In this document: one piece after another, positions 48,079 through 61,609 of the stretch
Layout: each line of letters begins with the position of its first letter
Numbering within the stretch: the first letter of the stretch is position 1
Assembly (NCBI RefSeq): GCF_002775205.1
Contig: NC_036447.1
Coordinates: 22,364,501-22,428,500 of the forward strand
DNA length: 64,000 bases
Direction: 5' to 3'
DNA from: Xiphophorus maculatus
Taxonomy: Eukaryota > Chordata > Actinopteri > Cyprinodontiformes > Poeciliidae
Notes under the pieces: generated by a model
Database searches by the model: none
The model's input: the letters and a program-made list of their open reading frames with translations, nothing else
What the model was told of the DNA's origin: nothing
Program-made: the position numbers and the translations under genes

Positions 48079-50705
48079 TATTTTTTTTATGTTTGTTTAC
48101 AGTTGGCGTGCTATGACCAGGCCAAGCAGCTGGTGTTGGGAACAGGCGTGATGGGAGACAATATACTCACACACTTCCTTTCCAGCTTCATAGCTGTAAG
48201 AATTGAGTTCTTCCACTGATTTAATGCAGCTTGCAGAGCTTCTTCTTAATCCCTTTTTTTTTTCCTCTGCAGGGAGGCTGCGCTACGTTCTTGTGTCAAC
48301 CTCTGGATGTGCTCAAAACCAGGTTGATGAATTCAAAAGGAGAGTACACAGTAAGTGAATCGCTCTTTTATTCTGTTGTCTGCTTGTTCAGGTTTCAGTT
48401 TAAAGGTATAGGTAATTTGATTTATATAGCACATTTTCAGCAATAGGGCAATACAAAGTGCTTTACAGGAATTAAAAGGAAATACAAACAACATAACAAA
48501 CCAAAGGAAAGAGCGAAAGAAGAAAAAGCTAATAATGTTGATCCAAAGTAAATAAACTAGATTCTCGTATTCAGGGTTGGTAGATAAGTATAAGTTAGTA
48601 TAGTCTGGTCTAATTCATTTTCTGGTTTGGAAGAATAGGAGTCTAAAATGTAGTTGCTAAGGCAGTTTTTCTGCATTCTTAGTTTGTTCTAATCCCTGTT
48701 CTCCCTGTTGCTAAATAAGTGTAAGTAAGTATTCTCTGGACTTTGTAAGTGTGCTCTAAATTTGTAAAAGTCATGAGTAATCCACACTGACTAAGTAATC
48801 ATAAAAACTAATGTTCCTGTTCTGGAAGAATTTTTCTGGATTCTAAGTTAAACTCACTTTAATAATATTTCTCCCCCCCATGTCTGCAGGGAGTAATGCA
48901 CTGCTTACGGGAAACAGCCAAACTGGGTCCACTGGCATTTTATAAGGTAAAAAAAAGAAAAAAAATAGTCCTACACAATTTAGTCTCATTTATAGAAAGA
49001 TAGAAAATCACTCAGACCTGGATGATAGTGGCAATATTTGATGTAAATACATTATGAATCTCACTTTAGATGTGTTTTTAATAGCTACAAAGGTCAGCGT
49101 TTTGAAATGGTGGCTGTTTCATTTTTTCAGCAGCGCTGATATATAAGAAGGCTTCAAATTAGTCTTTTATTCTATTCATTGTGCTTTCATAAATCAGTGC
49201 TTTTATAAAAAATGTAATCAGTGTATTAAAAAGTTGAACTGTGCAATGAGATTTTATTTTTCCACACTGATGCAGAAAAAGCTATTTTTTTGTGTAGATC
49301 TCAACCGTTTTCAGAATCTCCATATGTGAATTTCAGATGCATCTCAATCAATTAATTGTTAAATTAAAAGTAACTTATTTCACTAATGCAGTTCAAAAAG
49401 TGACATTAATTTTCTCAGAATACAAAACATTACGTCAGACCGATAAAGAAGAGTTTTGTTATGCAGAAATGTTGGTCATCTGTAAAGTACTTTCATCCAC
49501 TCTACAGCAGTGTTTCCTAAATCTTGTCCTCGAGGCTCACACCCCGCATGTTTCAGATGTTTCCCTGCTTTAATATACCCGAATTAGAGATGACTGCTGC
49601 TCAGGAAAGGCCTGTTAGTCAGACATCAATTGAAATCAGGTGTGCTGAAGCAGGGAAACATCTAAAACATGCATGGTGGTGTGCCTTGAGGACAACATTG
49701 CTCCACAGTATGTCCACTCAGTAGTTGATCGGGATTTGGTTTGCTTGAATTACTGCTGAAATGCAATGTGACATGGAGGCATTCAGCCTGTGAAACAGCT
49801 CCTCTGTGTGGTTTAGGTTGAGATAATTAGGTGGCCACTGATACCACGGTCATTACAGCAGGTATAGATGGTTTAGGCAGTGTGAGCGGAAGCCAAATCC
49901 TGCTGGTGAATTAAATCAGTAACTCCATAAAGCTTGTCGTCAGGGGATAAAAGGAGCGTGACAGTTGTGGTCCACATCCTGGATTCTTGAAACACTGACT
50001 CTAGCTACAGTCCAAACATTATTGATCTTCTTCGAACTTTTTAAATGAATCCGTTCAAGGCTCTGGTTATATTCATGCAGCCTTTTCTATGACATTGTAT
50101 CCTTCCACTCAACTTTCTGTTAATATGCTCAACTACAGCTATAACTACCTCGGAGAACATCCAGCTTCTTATGCAAAGCTGTTCCTTGTGGAGAAAGTTT
50201 GTGACTGTGTGCTGGACAACTACCAACTCCACTGATTTCCTAATGTGTTTGAGGCTTTAACATGCCCATAACACACAATTTCTGTGTTAAAGATGCTTTT
50301 TTTTATTGATCTTGTGTAATATTCTAATTCTTAGAGAAACTGAATTTTGGGTTTTATTTACTACAACCAAAATAATCAAAATTAAAAGAAAGACAGAACA
50401 TTCTGTGTAATAACTCTAAATGCAATGAGTGAATTTTTGAACACGTTCGCTACACCTGACTGTGTGTGTAAGTTATTGCTGGTTTTGCTGCTGTCATTTC
50501 ACACAGAATGTTTACTCTGTTCTGTGTGCTGCAGTCAGTGTTGTTAGTTATTTCCACTATCAGATCAACGTGTAGAAATTAAAAACCTTGGACTTTGTTG
50601 CAGGGTCTTGTCCCAGCCGGGATCCGCTTGGTTCCCCATACAGTTCTCACCTTTGTTTTCCTGGAGCAACTCAAGAAGTACTTCGGCATTCGCATCATCT
50701 CCTGA
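41868..50705 (+). CDS. slc25a10: Mitochondrial dicarboxylate carrier SLC25A10
   Basis: Eleven exons: 41868-41957, 44813-44932, 46902-47016, 47143-47191, 47314-47355, 47435-47478, 47569-47639, 48103-48195, 48273-48350, 48890-48946 and 50604-50705. They give 286 residues, against 287 in human. The protein exchanges malate, succinate and other dicarboxylates for phosphate or sulfur anions across the inner mitochondrial membrane. The three carrier repeats show the signature motifs PLDLVK (25-30), PSDLVNVR and PLDVLKTR. Stretches such as SRWYFGGLASCGAACCTHP and FLCQPLDVLKTRLMNSKGEY match the mammalian protein as I remember it. Ten introns; the one after exon 7 starts with GC (CAG/GCAAGT), the others with GT. 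Intron 1 is the longest (2.9 kb). No frameshift or missing residue seen. Confidence 0.97.
46448..46461 (-). promoter_or_regulatory. CTCF-like motif in slc25a10 intron 2
   Basis: Minus-strand CCGCTAGGGGGCGC fits the CTCF core at 13 of 14 positions. Confidence 0.4.
48029..48074. repeat. (AT)n microsatellite
   Basis: About 22 AT units, ending 28 bases before the exon 8 acceptor of slc25a10. Confidence 0.95.
48402..48500. repeat. Dispersed fish repeat (TTTATATAGCACATTTTCAG type)
   Basis: Carries TTTATATAGCACATTTTCAG and TACAAAGTGCTTTACAGGAA, a widespread teleost dispersed repeat. A diverged piece lies at 33690-33740. In slc25a10 intron 9. Confidence 0.5.
49508..49700. mobile_element. hAT-like MITE with 8-base target duplication
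   Basis: Ends CAGTGTTTCC...TTGTCCTCGAGG and the complement of CCTTGAGGACAACATTG. Inner inverted motifs CATGTTTCAGATGTTTCC and GGAAACATCTAAAACATG. Flanks CTCTACAG and CTCCACAG match at 7 of 8 positions. Located in slc25a10 intron 10. Confidence 0.75.
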
Positions 50706-52188
50706 GCCGCTCCTTGGCTCCATCTCCGCCAATCATGTCCTCCTTCTTCATCCTGCTCCTCATTATTCACAAGGAAAGTAGGGAAGGGGGGACTTGAACA
50801 GTTTGTCATGGTGCTTTCCCTCTCATTTTTTCTCTACCTCCATCCCACAAGTGGATTTACACGACTGGTATCGAAAACCAACAGTTCTGGCCGTTCTTTT
50901 GGTCTTTTACATCAGAAATGGGGGAAAAAAACAGATTCAGAGCTGCTGGATTGAGGTTAATAACATCAATAGAATGTTAATCAAGTGTCGGAGATTACTG
51001 TTATTGTTTAATCATGATGTAGTTGTGGAAACTGAGTTCAGATCGTATGTGTTTAACATTACATGTTGGTCGCAGGCAAAATTTTGACTTCAGCTAATTC
51101 CAAATCACGTGCTGTTTATTAATCTGACCTAAAACCTAATCTATTAGTTGTTTGTGATAATTTCAGAAGTGACACAAAGTGAGGAATAGCTGCAAACTGT
51201 AGTTGTTTACAGTTCTCTAAAGCAATTTTGATTTTATCAACAGAGCACAACATCATCCAGAAGTTGTAAACAAACACAGCATAGTTTTATCAGTACCCAT
51301 CTGACCAATCTATAATGGATTTACAAAGCCATAAATCTAAGACGCCCGTTTATATCCACTCTGCAATCAGTGAGCAAACAGCGGTGTTGATACAATATAA
51401 ATTATTTTTTTCTTTTTGTTTCCTTCTCATTAATATTTTTACAAAATGAAAACACTGGCTGATTAAACTGTAATTAATTTCTTTCCGTTGCTTCCTTAAT
51501 TCATTCCACAGTCACATTTCACATCACGTCTAAAAACGGAGAGGACCAAGTTTGTTTGGATCACTTTTACACAGAGCGAGTTAAAAGAAAACTGAGGTTT
51601 TCTCCACATGTAGCCGGGTCTTTTTAAAAACAAACATCTTCACCACATTGTTTAAAAAAAAAACTACCATTGTGCACACGGGATTGGTTTTTAGAGAAGT
51701 TCTCAACCACATCACCTTGCACAAAGCTGCCGCTGGCCGTCGTTTTAAACGTGTCAAACCCATAGGGGGCAGTGTAGCACAAAGCTAAAACCTTTGTCAG
51801 CCAATCAGATTGCTTCAAAACAACCACAACGTCCTGTTGGGAATTAAAACAGGCGCCAGGAAGTTGAAATACGTTTAAATAGAGTACTAGATTATAAAGT
51901 TAAGCAAACATAAGTCAATGTTGATTGGGAATAATGTCAAACAAATTATACTATGTGGATTTATTGTCGCATTATTCGTCCACCTTGGTTGGAGTTCATA
52001 AATAATTGTTTTTAGTGATATTAAACTGGGTTTTCCTGTGGATGAAAGACCAAAAGGTATATTTTTTACCCCAGATATCTGACTACATGTGGACTAGGCC
52101 TGAAATGCATAAAGACATCTGATAATATACAAAAAAATATTTTCTCTAAGATCCTAACAGCATTCTTTGTCTATTCTTAGGATACTGT
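50706..52188. other. 3' flank of slc25a10, nothing else recognised
   Basis: Includes the 3' UTR; its end was not located with confidence. A CTCF-like remnant (CCATAGGGGGCAGTG) lies at about 51760-51774. No exon recognised. Confidence 0.4.
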
Positions 52189-52192
52189 TTAA

Positions 52193-52802
52193 AGGGGCAG
52201 TGTTGCATAAAATCAACATTTTTCAGCATTACACTATGTTATAATAGCATTCACTCGTCAAAAACAAACCTGGCGTGCTGCCTTGATTCTTCCATGTATG
52301 ATAGAGAAATCTTTGAATCTCCCACGGCAACCATTTCAGGGTGCAAAGTGCGTTCTCTCGCAGAATGTTGCCTTTTACACGCAGCTCCTCTCTGGAGCTG
52401 CAGTTTCCAGTCGAGCCTCTGCCTCACAGAGCCCCCCACCTCCTTGACTCTCTGAGTCAGCTCCTTCAGACTAGCCAGAAGCAATTAGCAAACACTTGGT
52501 GGAACTACGCCACATCTGCTGAGCTCATTATACAAACTACTTTACAGAGCAGTGCTCCTATGAACAATGTTAAAGGCTTAACAGAGGAACATTGCTGTGA
52601 TGACTTGCTAAAGGCAGAGTGTCAGAAAGAGCAGGAGCTTCTTAAAGAGACAAAGCCCAATTTTAATGCGTTATATTGCAAAGTCGAATTAAGTGATTCT
52701 CGATATATAGAGAGCATTTTTGTAACAACTAAAGGTAACGTAGTTACTTGATTGTGCTATAAAGTGGCACTATGTGCCTGTAAAATACATAATACTGCCC
52801 CT
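52193..52802. mobile_element. TTAA-flanked non-autonomous DNA transposon
   Basis: AGGGGCAGT at 52193 and its complement ACTGCCCCT ending at 52802 are both directly flanked by TTAA (52189-52192 and 52803-52806), the target duplication of piggyBac and Kolobok elements. The interior has a GC-richer stretch with a 136-residue open frame (52341-52751) of no recognised family. It is 610 bases long, too short for a transposase gene. Confidence 0.75.
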
Positions 52803-52809
52803 TTAAACG

Positions 52810-55800
52810 GCAGCTCTTTTTCAGTCTGCAATATTGGTTTTAAAATGCACTTTATTTAAAACTTGATATAACACTGACTGACCTGCTTAAGGGATGACAT
52901 TTAAGATTCAAAATATTCAAACTGGAAATGTGGATGAATCCAGTTGCAAATATTTTTCTGTCTCTTTCACTCATCAGGTATAAGATGTAAAGAATATCTG
53001 CCCTCTGTAGCCGTGCCTGCGCAAGTCTTGCTGCCTTATAGTATCTGTCCTGTAGGGGGCAGTGTTGTTACATGTGAATTGTCCTGTTTTATGCACCCGA
53101 GAGGTTTCCTATCTTCATCTCAGGATGAAACCTGTGTCATCTACTGTATTTGCATTCACTGAAGTGAAACTGTTGGGACAGTTATGGGTCAGTAAGTTTT
53201 AATATTGTAGATCTTTCACTAATAAATTTGAGAATTAAAGGACTAATTGAAACTGTGTCTTCAGATTTTTACTGTAGTCTTTTGGGGATTTCATTTGAGT
53301 GTCTCTAAATCAAACCAGTTTTTCTTTATCTAAATAAATCTAAGAAGTTAATAAGTCAGCTGCTGACCCTTTGGGGTGGTAAGTGATTCATTTTAAGAGT
53401 TTCAGCTTCTCACTGCTACAAGGTCGCGCAGCACAGCTGTGAATCAGCCTTCACCTTCAGGGTTCTGGTCTCAGCAGAGCCAGGGCGCGATTTAATGTCC
53501 ACACATCTACCGTCTTGATCTCAGGCCTTACTTCCCAGACTCGTGGGCATGAGGCAGTTAATTGGTGACGTTCATGAGCAATGATTAATGAAATCTGGGG
53601 AGCATTCTGCTCTTTGGCCAAGATGAACATAATCAACCCATCCGTTATGATTTTAATACATCATATTAGTGACTGTGACCTTTCACCTCCATCATCTTCT
53701 GTGACCTCTGTGGCTAAATGTGGTAATGGTGGAGAAACTACTTACCATTAAAGGAAAACTGTTCGTCCTCCGTCATTGGTGGCCATGCTAACTAGCTTTA
53801 GCATTCATGGCAGACTGTGCTGTGGTGTAGCAGAGAGCAAGGAGGAGGTTGTGAGCAGCACATACACAAGCTTGATTTTTTTTCACACATTATCTGTATT
53901 ATTGTCTCTATTATGTTGTCACAAAATACTGACAGTTCTAACAAATATATATATAAAAACCTTATTTTTAAAATAAGTTACATATTACAGCTTTAATGTT
54001 TCCCAGAAATTAAGTCAGGTATGTTCATAAAGGTTTGCAGATTTACTTACATAAATTTCAACCTTGCAGTTGTTAAGGAAATAAAGTTAAAGATTTTTTT
54101 CTTCTTTAAATTGATACTTTTTATATTTTATTATATTTAAATGTATGTCTGAGATACATTTTGCTTTGACTAAAAAAGTATTTTCAATCTAAAACTCATG
54201 GTGGAGAGAAAAATTTAAGGTTGAATTTTTATTTTCTGACTTTATCAATATCAATACTCATCTGCAATAATTGAAAATCGTGTTCTCTTGTATTTCCAAT
54301 TTTGAAGATTACTTAATAAAAATTCTTAGATACAGATCCACTTACAAATGTAATATTTCTTTAAAACTGGCTTTCATTTGTTTTATGTAAAAAAAACCAA
54401 AAACGTTTATTTTTCTTTAAGAATAAAAGAGTATATGAGGAGTGTAGTGAAACAATGTTTGCATTAATGCTCCAGTGAGAGACTCAGCTACCTCGATAAA
54501 GATGAATTCATTTTTTCGGTTTTATCCATCTTTACCGGCGGTAGCAATAATAGCGGATGTATTATTTTGTTCTCCTTTATATGCTTCCTTTACTTTTATT
54601 TTTCTGGCAACTGACATGCAGTTTAACATCTCAATATTTTGCTCTTTTCTATTGATTATCTTCTAAGCTTTGGATGTAATATAACAATAAACTTAATACA
54701 AAACTCCAAACTCAATCACACAAACTCAGACAGGCGCACGACGTTTCGTCCAACAGAGATGTCGTTTACGAATAAATGCATTTCATTCAAAGCCTGAAGG
54801 ACAACTCGGAAATACAATATTTCACCATGTCACAAATACATTTGCTTATTGAGAGAAGTGGATCAAACGTGCAAATTATTGTAGCTGATCTATATGTTAT
54901 ATCACTTTAACATAAAATCAAACATTTTATCATTGCTACGACGTTTGCTGACGTCTGTTCTTATGAATCTCCTTAGCATGTCATCCATCACTTTGGAAAA
55001 AGGAAAAACCTCAGGGAGAAAACTCGGGCAGTGGGTGGATTTCAGAATAAATGTTGTTGCCCGTAGAAAAACATCAAAACGCTGGATCAAGCCTCAACTC
55101 AGGGTGTGAGTCAAATATGAAACTGAAACCTGGTGAGAACATTTAGAAAGATAATGTTGTAAAGGAAGCTATTTTGTGCGTTCGTGGTTTTCTGCAGATG
55201 TGTGACTCCCCATCGATACAGGATATATCATTCTACGAAATCTTACTTTGTTGCTTTGGTACAGAAAATACCAGGAACGAAAATCTAAATAAAATTTTAT
55301 GGAAACCCGTTGAGTAATATTTCTGAAGGTTTTTGCCGTAGGAAAAGTTAATTGATTCATGACATGCATTGTAAATGAATTCATGAAGCAAATGTTTATT
55401 AATCAGCTGAAAATCCCTCCTGCGTTCTGTACATTTGTTTCTTTCATGACAAGTCCCACAGATTTATGAATTTTACATGCCACCCTGGTTCACAAATCAT
55501 TTTCACATGTCTTTTCAGGCACACCAATTGTGTCTGTGGGCAAACAATCTGTGCTGTAAATCATTTCAAAAATATTTTTCCCTTTGACTTTGGCATTTCT
55601 AGAGTAATATGTAGTCTGCCTTTCACTGAGAAACACTGGCACCATTTTGTTCCTCTTACTGGTGGGGAAGCTCTGTTAATGGTTGCTATTGATCTTTCGC
55701 TAAAAAAAAAAAAAAAAACTGATTACAACCCTATGATTTTTGAAGTAGTGGGTAAAAAAGACTCTGCTGTTCTATGTTCCCGAAAGCAGCTAGCTGTGCT

Positions 55801-56680
55801 GCAAAAAACAAACAAGCAGAGATATGTTGGACCCTATTTCTTTGCTTCTGAAAAAGTGCAATTTATTTTGCTCCTGAATCATGTTTTTCCAGGAAATGTT
55901 CAGAGGACGGGCTGCTGTGCTCACATCAGTCCGCTGTTTGACATGTCGATGTGCCAACACACACTCCAACACAGCTACAATAAAGCACAGATTTAGCTAA
56001 TATTTAGTATGCTGGAAATGAAAACCTATTTTATTTTAGATGTGGAAATACATAGTTAGGAGTAACTCTCTACAGAGATGCGTTGAAGTAGGAACAACAG
56101 CAGAAAGAGCAAAACATGAAAAAAAAAAAAAAATCAAATACCAAAAGTAGGAAAGTCTGGGGAGATGAAGGATAATTTGTTTCAGAAAATGGGCTGTGAC
56201 TAAACCCAGCTATCTAAAATATCCATAATAAAAATTATTACCTGGGTTTATTTGCATGAGCTAAAGAATCCAAGCGGCTGGAGCTCAGTGGTGACACTGT
56301 GAACCTTACAGCTACAACTTTCATTTTCCCTTACAAAGGATAATGGGAGCAACAAAATAGAAGTGATAATATTTTTACTTGTTTAAGCTGGGAACTATCT
56401 GATTGGAAAATTCACTGAGTAATGAGAGTAGCTGTAAAATTTTAAGGCTAAATCCTTTGTTTGGTTTAACGCTGCAGAAGGTAACTTTTTTTATACATTT
56501 AATGAAACTGTTACTATGTGCCGACAGTATGACATGAGACAGAATATAAAAAAAAACAAGAAAATAATAATAAAGATTCTGTCTCATTTTATTGTGCCAG
56601 GACATAGTAAGAATTTTAACAAATATACAAAAACATATTTTTAATAAAAGTTGCCTACTTCAAATTTACTATTTTTGTAA
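52810..56680. other. Intergenic region, nothing recognised
   Basis: AT-rich. The longest open frame (55466-55996, 176 residues) has no family features and an A-run-encoded lysine stretch. A GGGGGCAGTG motif lies near 53056. No exon chain recognised. Confidence 0.45.
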
Positions 56681-56687
56681 TGTTAAA

Positions 56688-57240
56688 AGCAGAATCAGCC
56701 AGGACCCAAAACGCAGCCACGAGAAGAGGATGCTTCACCAAAGGTTTTATTACAAAAGTAATTGATGTGGAAGGGTGTGGCCTCACTGGTGGAGTCAGGG
56801 ATGGGGGATCCACAGAGGTCAGGAGTCCAGCCAGGGGCAGGTAGGGTAAATGGACAAGGGGAGATCTGGGGGGGGGGGGGCGGCGGCTCAGGGAACAAGC
56901 AGACGACAGGGACAAAATCCACCAACCAGAAGCTGAGTCTTGAAACGGTCCAGGGTCATGCACAGGAGGGTCTCAGGCAATGAAAATCCAGAAGGCAGGG
57001 TCAGAAACAGGCAGGGTTCAGCAACAGGACTTTCAACAGCAGAAGGATTAGGCAAAAATCTGTGGTCAAAAACAGGCAGGATCAGAAACCAGAAAACGCT
57101 TTGAAACATGAGACAAGGCTTGAAAGCTGTGACAGTGGCAACAGACGATCTTGCACTGAGCTGGTGACGAGCTCAGTGCAGGTGAGGGCAATCAGCACAG
57201 CCAAGGCAGAGCTGAGGGGCTGGAATCATGACAATTTTAG
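56688..57240. repeat. Dispersed teleost repeat with GGCAGG-rich interior
   Basis: GC-richer island of short repeated phrases (AACAGGCAGG, GGATCAGAAACCAG) typical of a dispersed fish repeat of the type containing CTTTGAAACATGAGACAAGG. It includes a G-run at about 56869-56880. Family not assigned. Confidence 0.45.
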
Positions 57241-60155
57241 AAATCTTGTCAGAAATATTTCTTGCATCATTTTACTTTAATTTCACAGTTACACACTACT
57301 TTGTGACGGTCTGTCAAAACAGTGTGATACATTGAATTTTGTAGTTGTTGGAAATCAAAACGTAAACAACTTCAGGCGGTTTTGAATACGCTTGTAAAAC
57401 GTATTCTAGGCTCTGCAGACAGATAAACCAGCTCATTCTTTGCTTTTTGCAGTAAATTGGTAGACTGATGTCTCCAACCCAGCAGCCTATCAAATTATTA
57501 GCTCATCTGCTTTCACTGTCTGATTCAGTTTTTTGGAGATAATCTTTATCTCATAATGGGTTACTTGCTCTGCTAGAATATTGACAAACAAAAACAATGA
57601 ATGGAGGTCACAGCGCCTACAATGGCTGCTGGAGAATGTCAAAACATTCATTGTGGCAATGTCACCGTAAAATTTAACGTCACAGTGACATTGTACAAAG
57701 AATCCCCATTAGTCGTTTTCCAATTAGAAAAATGCTTTAAACACAATAAAACCAACACAATGTTCTAATGTGTCATGAAGGAAATAAAGGAATTGGCCTT
57801 GCAGTCATATTCTAGAAAAGTGTTGACAAAACTCAACCTTGAAATAATGAATGTCTTAGAAGCAGGATGTCTTTATTCTGCTCGACAACAACCTTGAGAG
57901 TAAAACAGTGAATGTTAAATAGGGACAAAGAGAATCTTTTTGGTTTGTTAAAGAGAATATTATAATAATTTTAATCACTGTGGCTTTATGACTCACACAG
58001 CATTTTCATAAATAAAACTACTTTATTTTTTTTTTGCAAAACCCATGCACCCATTTTTTCTATCAGTTTTATGAAAAGAAGTGTAGCAACTTGTGAAAGG
58101 GATTGTTGCAACCATTGGTTCTAGTTCATGAAATTTTCCTCATGCCCTTGTTGGGCTTAGATTTTATTTCTTTTATATAACAAACTTCTTACCGCTCAAC
58201 CTTGACAGCTGCATTTTTAATCTAATTTTTAAATCTTCCGTGTTTTTTTTTATTTTTTATTTTTATCTTCCTTGCTATAAAAACAACACAAAGATTTAAG
58301 CAAGCGAAGTGTAGTTGATTGATTGACGCCTCCACCTCCATCTGGAAAGCGAGTCTCCCTCATCTCACCACGTGAGTTCTTTACGAATTGATCTTTGAAT
58401 CAGTTTCCCAGGAAACATGCCTTTTAAAAAAGTGAGAATATTAAGTGTGGAAAGGACAAAACCTTTGAGTTTTCTTGGAATCTGACTGAGAAAATTGGTA
58501 TTCGAAGCCATTGCTTACAGTAAGAACCTGCTTATGACTAGAATGTGACAACATTGAAAAGATATCACAATTAGAAAAGACGTTTTAATTTGGCAAAAAA
58601 AGAAGCTAAATAGTACATTTTCAATGTAAACATTTCACATATTATTGGCTTAAATTAACATAAAAAATATGATTTTCTTAGATTCCTTTAATGGAAGTAA
58701 ATATGTGTGGGAATAACTGAATTGATAAAAAAAAAAGAGGCTATCATTGGGGTTTCTACAAATGCAGCTGGTCCCCCACACATTCACTCATTGGCCTTTT
58801 CTTTTCTTGACAATCTCTATTATGCACACCCACCCCCACACACACAAGCGCACAATATCTCATCATCTTGCCTAAGGACACCTCCACATGTGGACTGAAA
58901 ACACGACAGTTCTGCTTTGTAGTTCCACAGAAACCCACATTCCTACACGCAGCAGCAGGAGAACAAAATATTGGAAATTACTTTTCATTTTTATGTTAAC
59001 CCAGAACTGATGGTTCAAATCGTTCACAAATCCAGTTTATCCACGTTTTAGAGTGCTAAACCCTGGAGTCAATTTAAAATATATTCTTTTTTTTAATTTT
59101 TTTTGCAGTTTTGCTGCTCTGGAAACAGGCGAGTCAATAAACAAGGGTCATTAGTCATCCCTTTGGGCTCTGGCAGTAACATGCCTTCTGGCAGATTCAG
59201 TTACTAGCTGACAGCTTTAAGCAGCAGCGTTCCCACCTGGCAGTAAAACCTGAGACACATCCTGTGGCCAAAGAATGTTTTCTCTGCCCAAATAAATGCA
59301 AACCACGCCACAGAAGCACCTATTAAATACTTGACCAACGTCAAGTTCTCTCAAACTTTTATGAAATCACAAATTTGTTACTGTATATCAGCCAGACACT
59401 GGCGAAGATGAAGTCACACACTTTGGAGTTCCTCATAAAAATCTTTATGAATTTAGTTGTGCAGTTTACAAATTAAATATTTGACTTTATTTAGCTTCAC
59501 TGTTAAACTCTCAAACTCGCCATGTTTTTTTGACTGCTTGCATGAAGAGTGTTTTCAAAGTGATGCGTGAAGGCCGACACACAACAGAGAAACAAATGTC
59601 GCCCCGGATCCTTGAGTTAATCTGGTAGAAATATTCCCAACAAACCAGGATGTGTTCTTTATTTGCAGTATTTCAATCTATTAAAAGACTGATTTGATAA
59701 ATTAATGCTGTCCATGGATCAATACACCAGACGATACTGATGTTATGGGGGAGTGCCTCCAGATTTTCATGGGCCTCACTGATTATCCAAGGCTGACACA
59801 TAAAAACCAAAATTATTGCAGAATTTCAGGATTTTTATTAAGTCTTCACCTGAATTGATGTTTTTTTTGTTTGTTTGGGCTTTGGAGGCAGTGATGGATA
59901 TCCAAAAGTGAAGAGTCATCAAAGATATAAAATGAATAATGAACAAATAGTTACAACTTACCAAAATTTGCTACACGAACAATCTCTCTTCTACATATTG
60001 AAATATAAAGCAATGATTTAAGCAATCATTTTGGATTACCGAAATGATTTCCATTTTCCAAATGCCAGAAACATGAATGTTTTGACATTTTCATTACTTA
60101 CTTCAAAGTCAGAAGTTTACATACTCTAACTTTGCCATACGTTCAAACAATCTGT
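57241..60155. other. Intergenic region, nothing recognised
   Basis: Non-coding AT-rich DNA. A short Tc1-end relic lies at about 60108-60130 (AGTCAGAAGTTTACATAC). No exon recognised. Confidence 0.4.
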
Positions 60156-60159
60156 GTCA

Positions 60160-60540
60160 GGGATGATCGCACACTCATATGAATTATGCCTTTTTCTATC
60201 CCTTTTCTTGTGTTTTGAGCTACTTGTTTGTGTTGATTTATTTTTAATCATAGTTTCAGTATTCCCATTGTTACTGTGCCTACTTGTATTGCTTTAGTTG
60301 CTCTGTCACTCGCCAATTATCCTCAGCTCCTAAGACTTTCTCCCCTCATACCTTTTATTGATTCTGTTGATTGGACTCACCTGTTCCTGGTCTCCACCAA
60401 TCACCTTTCAGTTTTAATTACTCCTTTTTACATCCTCCCTTCCCATCCCTTTGTTGTTTGCTGCATGGATAAATCAGCTCTCTGCTTTTCCACTGGGTTT
60501 CACTTTGAGAAGATTTTGAAATTATTTATCATTAAAATGT
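60160..60540. repeat. Probable dispersed repeat (pyrimidine-rich)
   Basis: Motifs such as GACTCACCTGTTCCTGGTCTCCACCAATCAC and GTTTGCTGCATGGATAAATC are in the style of a dispersed fish repeat. An open frame at 60276-60620 reads through it and is not considered a gene. Confidence 0.35.
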
Positions 60541-61299
60541 TTTGGGGGGGGGAAAGGGAGTTTGCTAGAATCCTTTGTGTGTTGCAGACTCATACCTGTG
60601 TTAAAACTTGTGTATCTTAATCTTCTTTGCTAAATATGAAGAGTCTCAATATAAATATTCATTTTATAGCTGCGGACAAAACGAAGAACAAAAAACTAAG
60701 CCATATGCGCTCTGGAGCAATAAACACCATGATTGCCTCACTCGTTCAGCAGTCAGGCAGTACTTCCTGAATGCTGAGATGCACGAACGTTACACATGAG
60801 ACTGCTAAGAGTAACGGAGCGGTAGGACCAGAAAAAAAATACTTAGAAATAACCACAATTGGGGCTGGAGGATCTTTATACTTCATTTCTCTCTGCATGA
60901 CTGTGCATCTCAATACAACTTTCTGCGGGAAAACATTCTCCCCTGCCGCTGAATGTGGTGCAAACATGGGGCCAGATGCAGAATGCTGGCATTTGTTGTT
61001 CGTGTTCAATGAATGAGGTGTGAGGATACTAAAGCAATAATGAACAGAGTCTCTCCTAACTAGGGATTTTTAGGAAATACATCATCATGTTGTGCTGATG
61101 AAGCTCCTGTTTACCCAGAGTCGTAATGCTCTGTGCTTTGTCCCCATCAAAACCACTGACAAGTGCTTTGAGACAAGAATGATCTGTTTGGCATCTGAAC
61201 ATGTGCCTGAATAGCAGTTGGTGTGATGGAGGTTTGGGAGAGTGGGTGGGGATGGTTTGAAGTGATGAAGAGAAGACAAAAAAAACCTGCAAATGTATT

Positions 61300-61605
61300 T
61301 CATTGCCCGGGGTCTTTCTGCATGGAGTTTGCATATTCTCCCTCTGCATGCGTGGGTTCTCTCCGGGTTCTCCGGCTTCCTCCCACAGTCCAAAAACATG
61401 ACTGTTAAGTTAACTGGTCTCTCTAAATTCTCCCTAGGTGTGAGTGTGCATGGTTGTTTGTCTTGTCTGTCTCTGTGTTGCCCTGCGACAAACTGGCAAC
61501 CTGTCCAGGGTGACCCTGCCTCTTGCCCTGAACGTTAGCTGGAGATAGGCACCAGCACTTCCCGACCCCACTAAGGGACAAGGGGTTTAGAAAATGAATG
61601 GATGG
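61300..61605 (+). repeat. Fish L2-like LINE/SINE 3' tail
   Basis: Includes GCATGGAGTTTGCATATTCT, CTCCGGCTTCCTCCCACAGT, CAACCTGTCCAGGGTGACCC and GGAGATAGGCACCAGC, ending in AATGAATGGATGG. This widespread teleost retroelement tail family ends in ATGG repeats. A reverse-oriented fragment lies at 21485-21560. Confidence 0.65.
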
Positions 61606-61609
61606 TAAA

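Noticed and set aside
55466-55996. Longest unassigned open frame in the right third (176 residues)
   Set aside because: No family features, no splice-linked neighbours, includes an A-run lysine stretch; composition matches surrounding AT-rich DNA.
60276-60620. 114-residue frame near 60.4 kb
   Set aside because: Overlaps a dispersed-repeat-like segment and has no family features.
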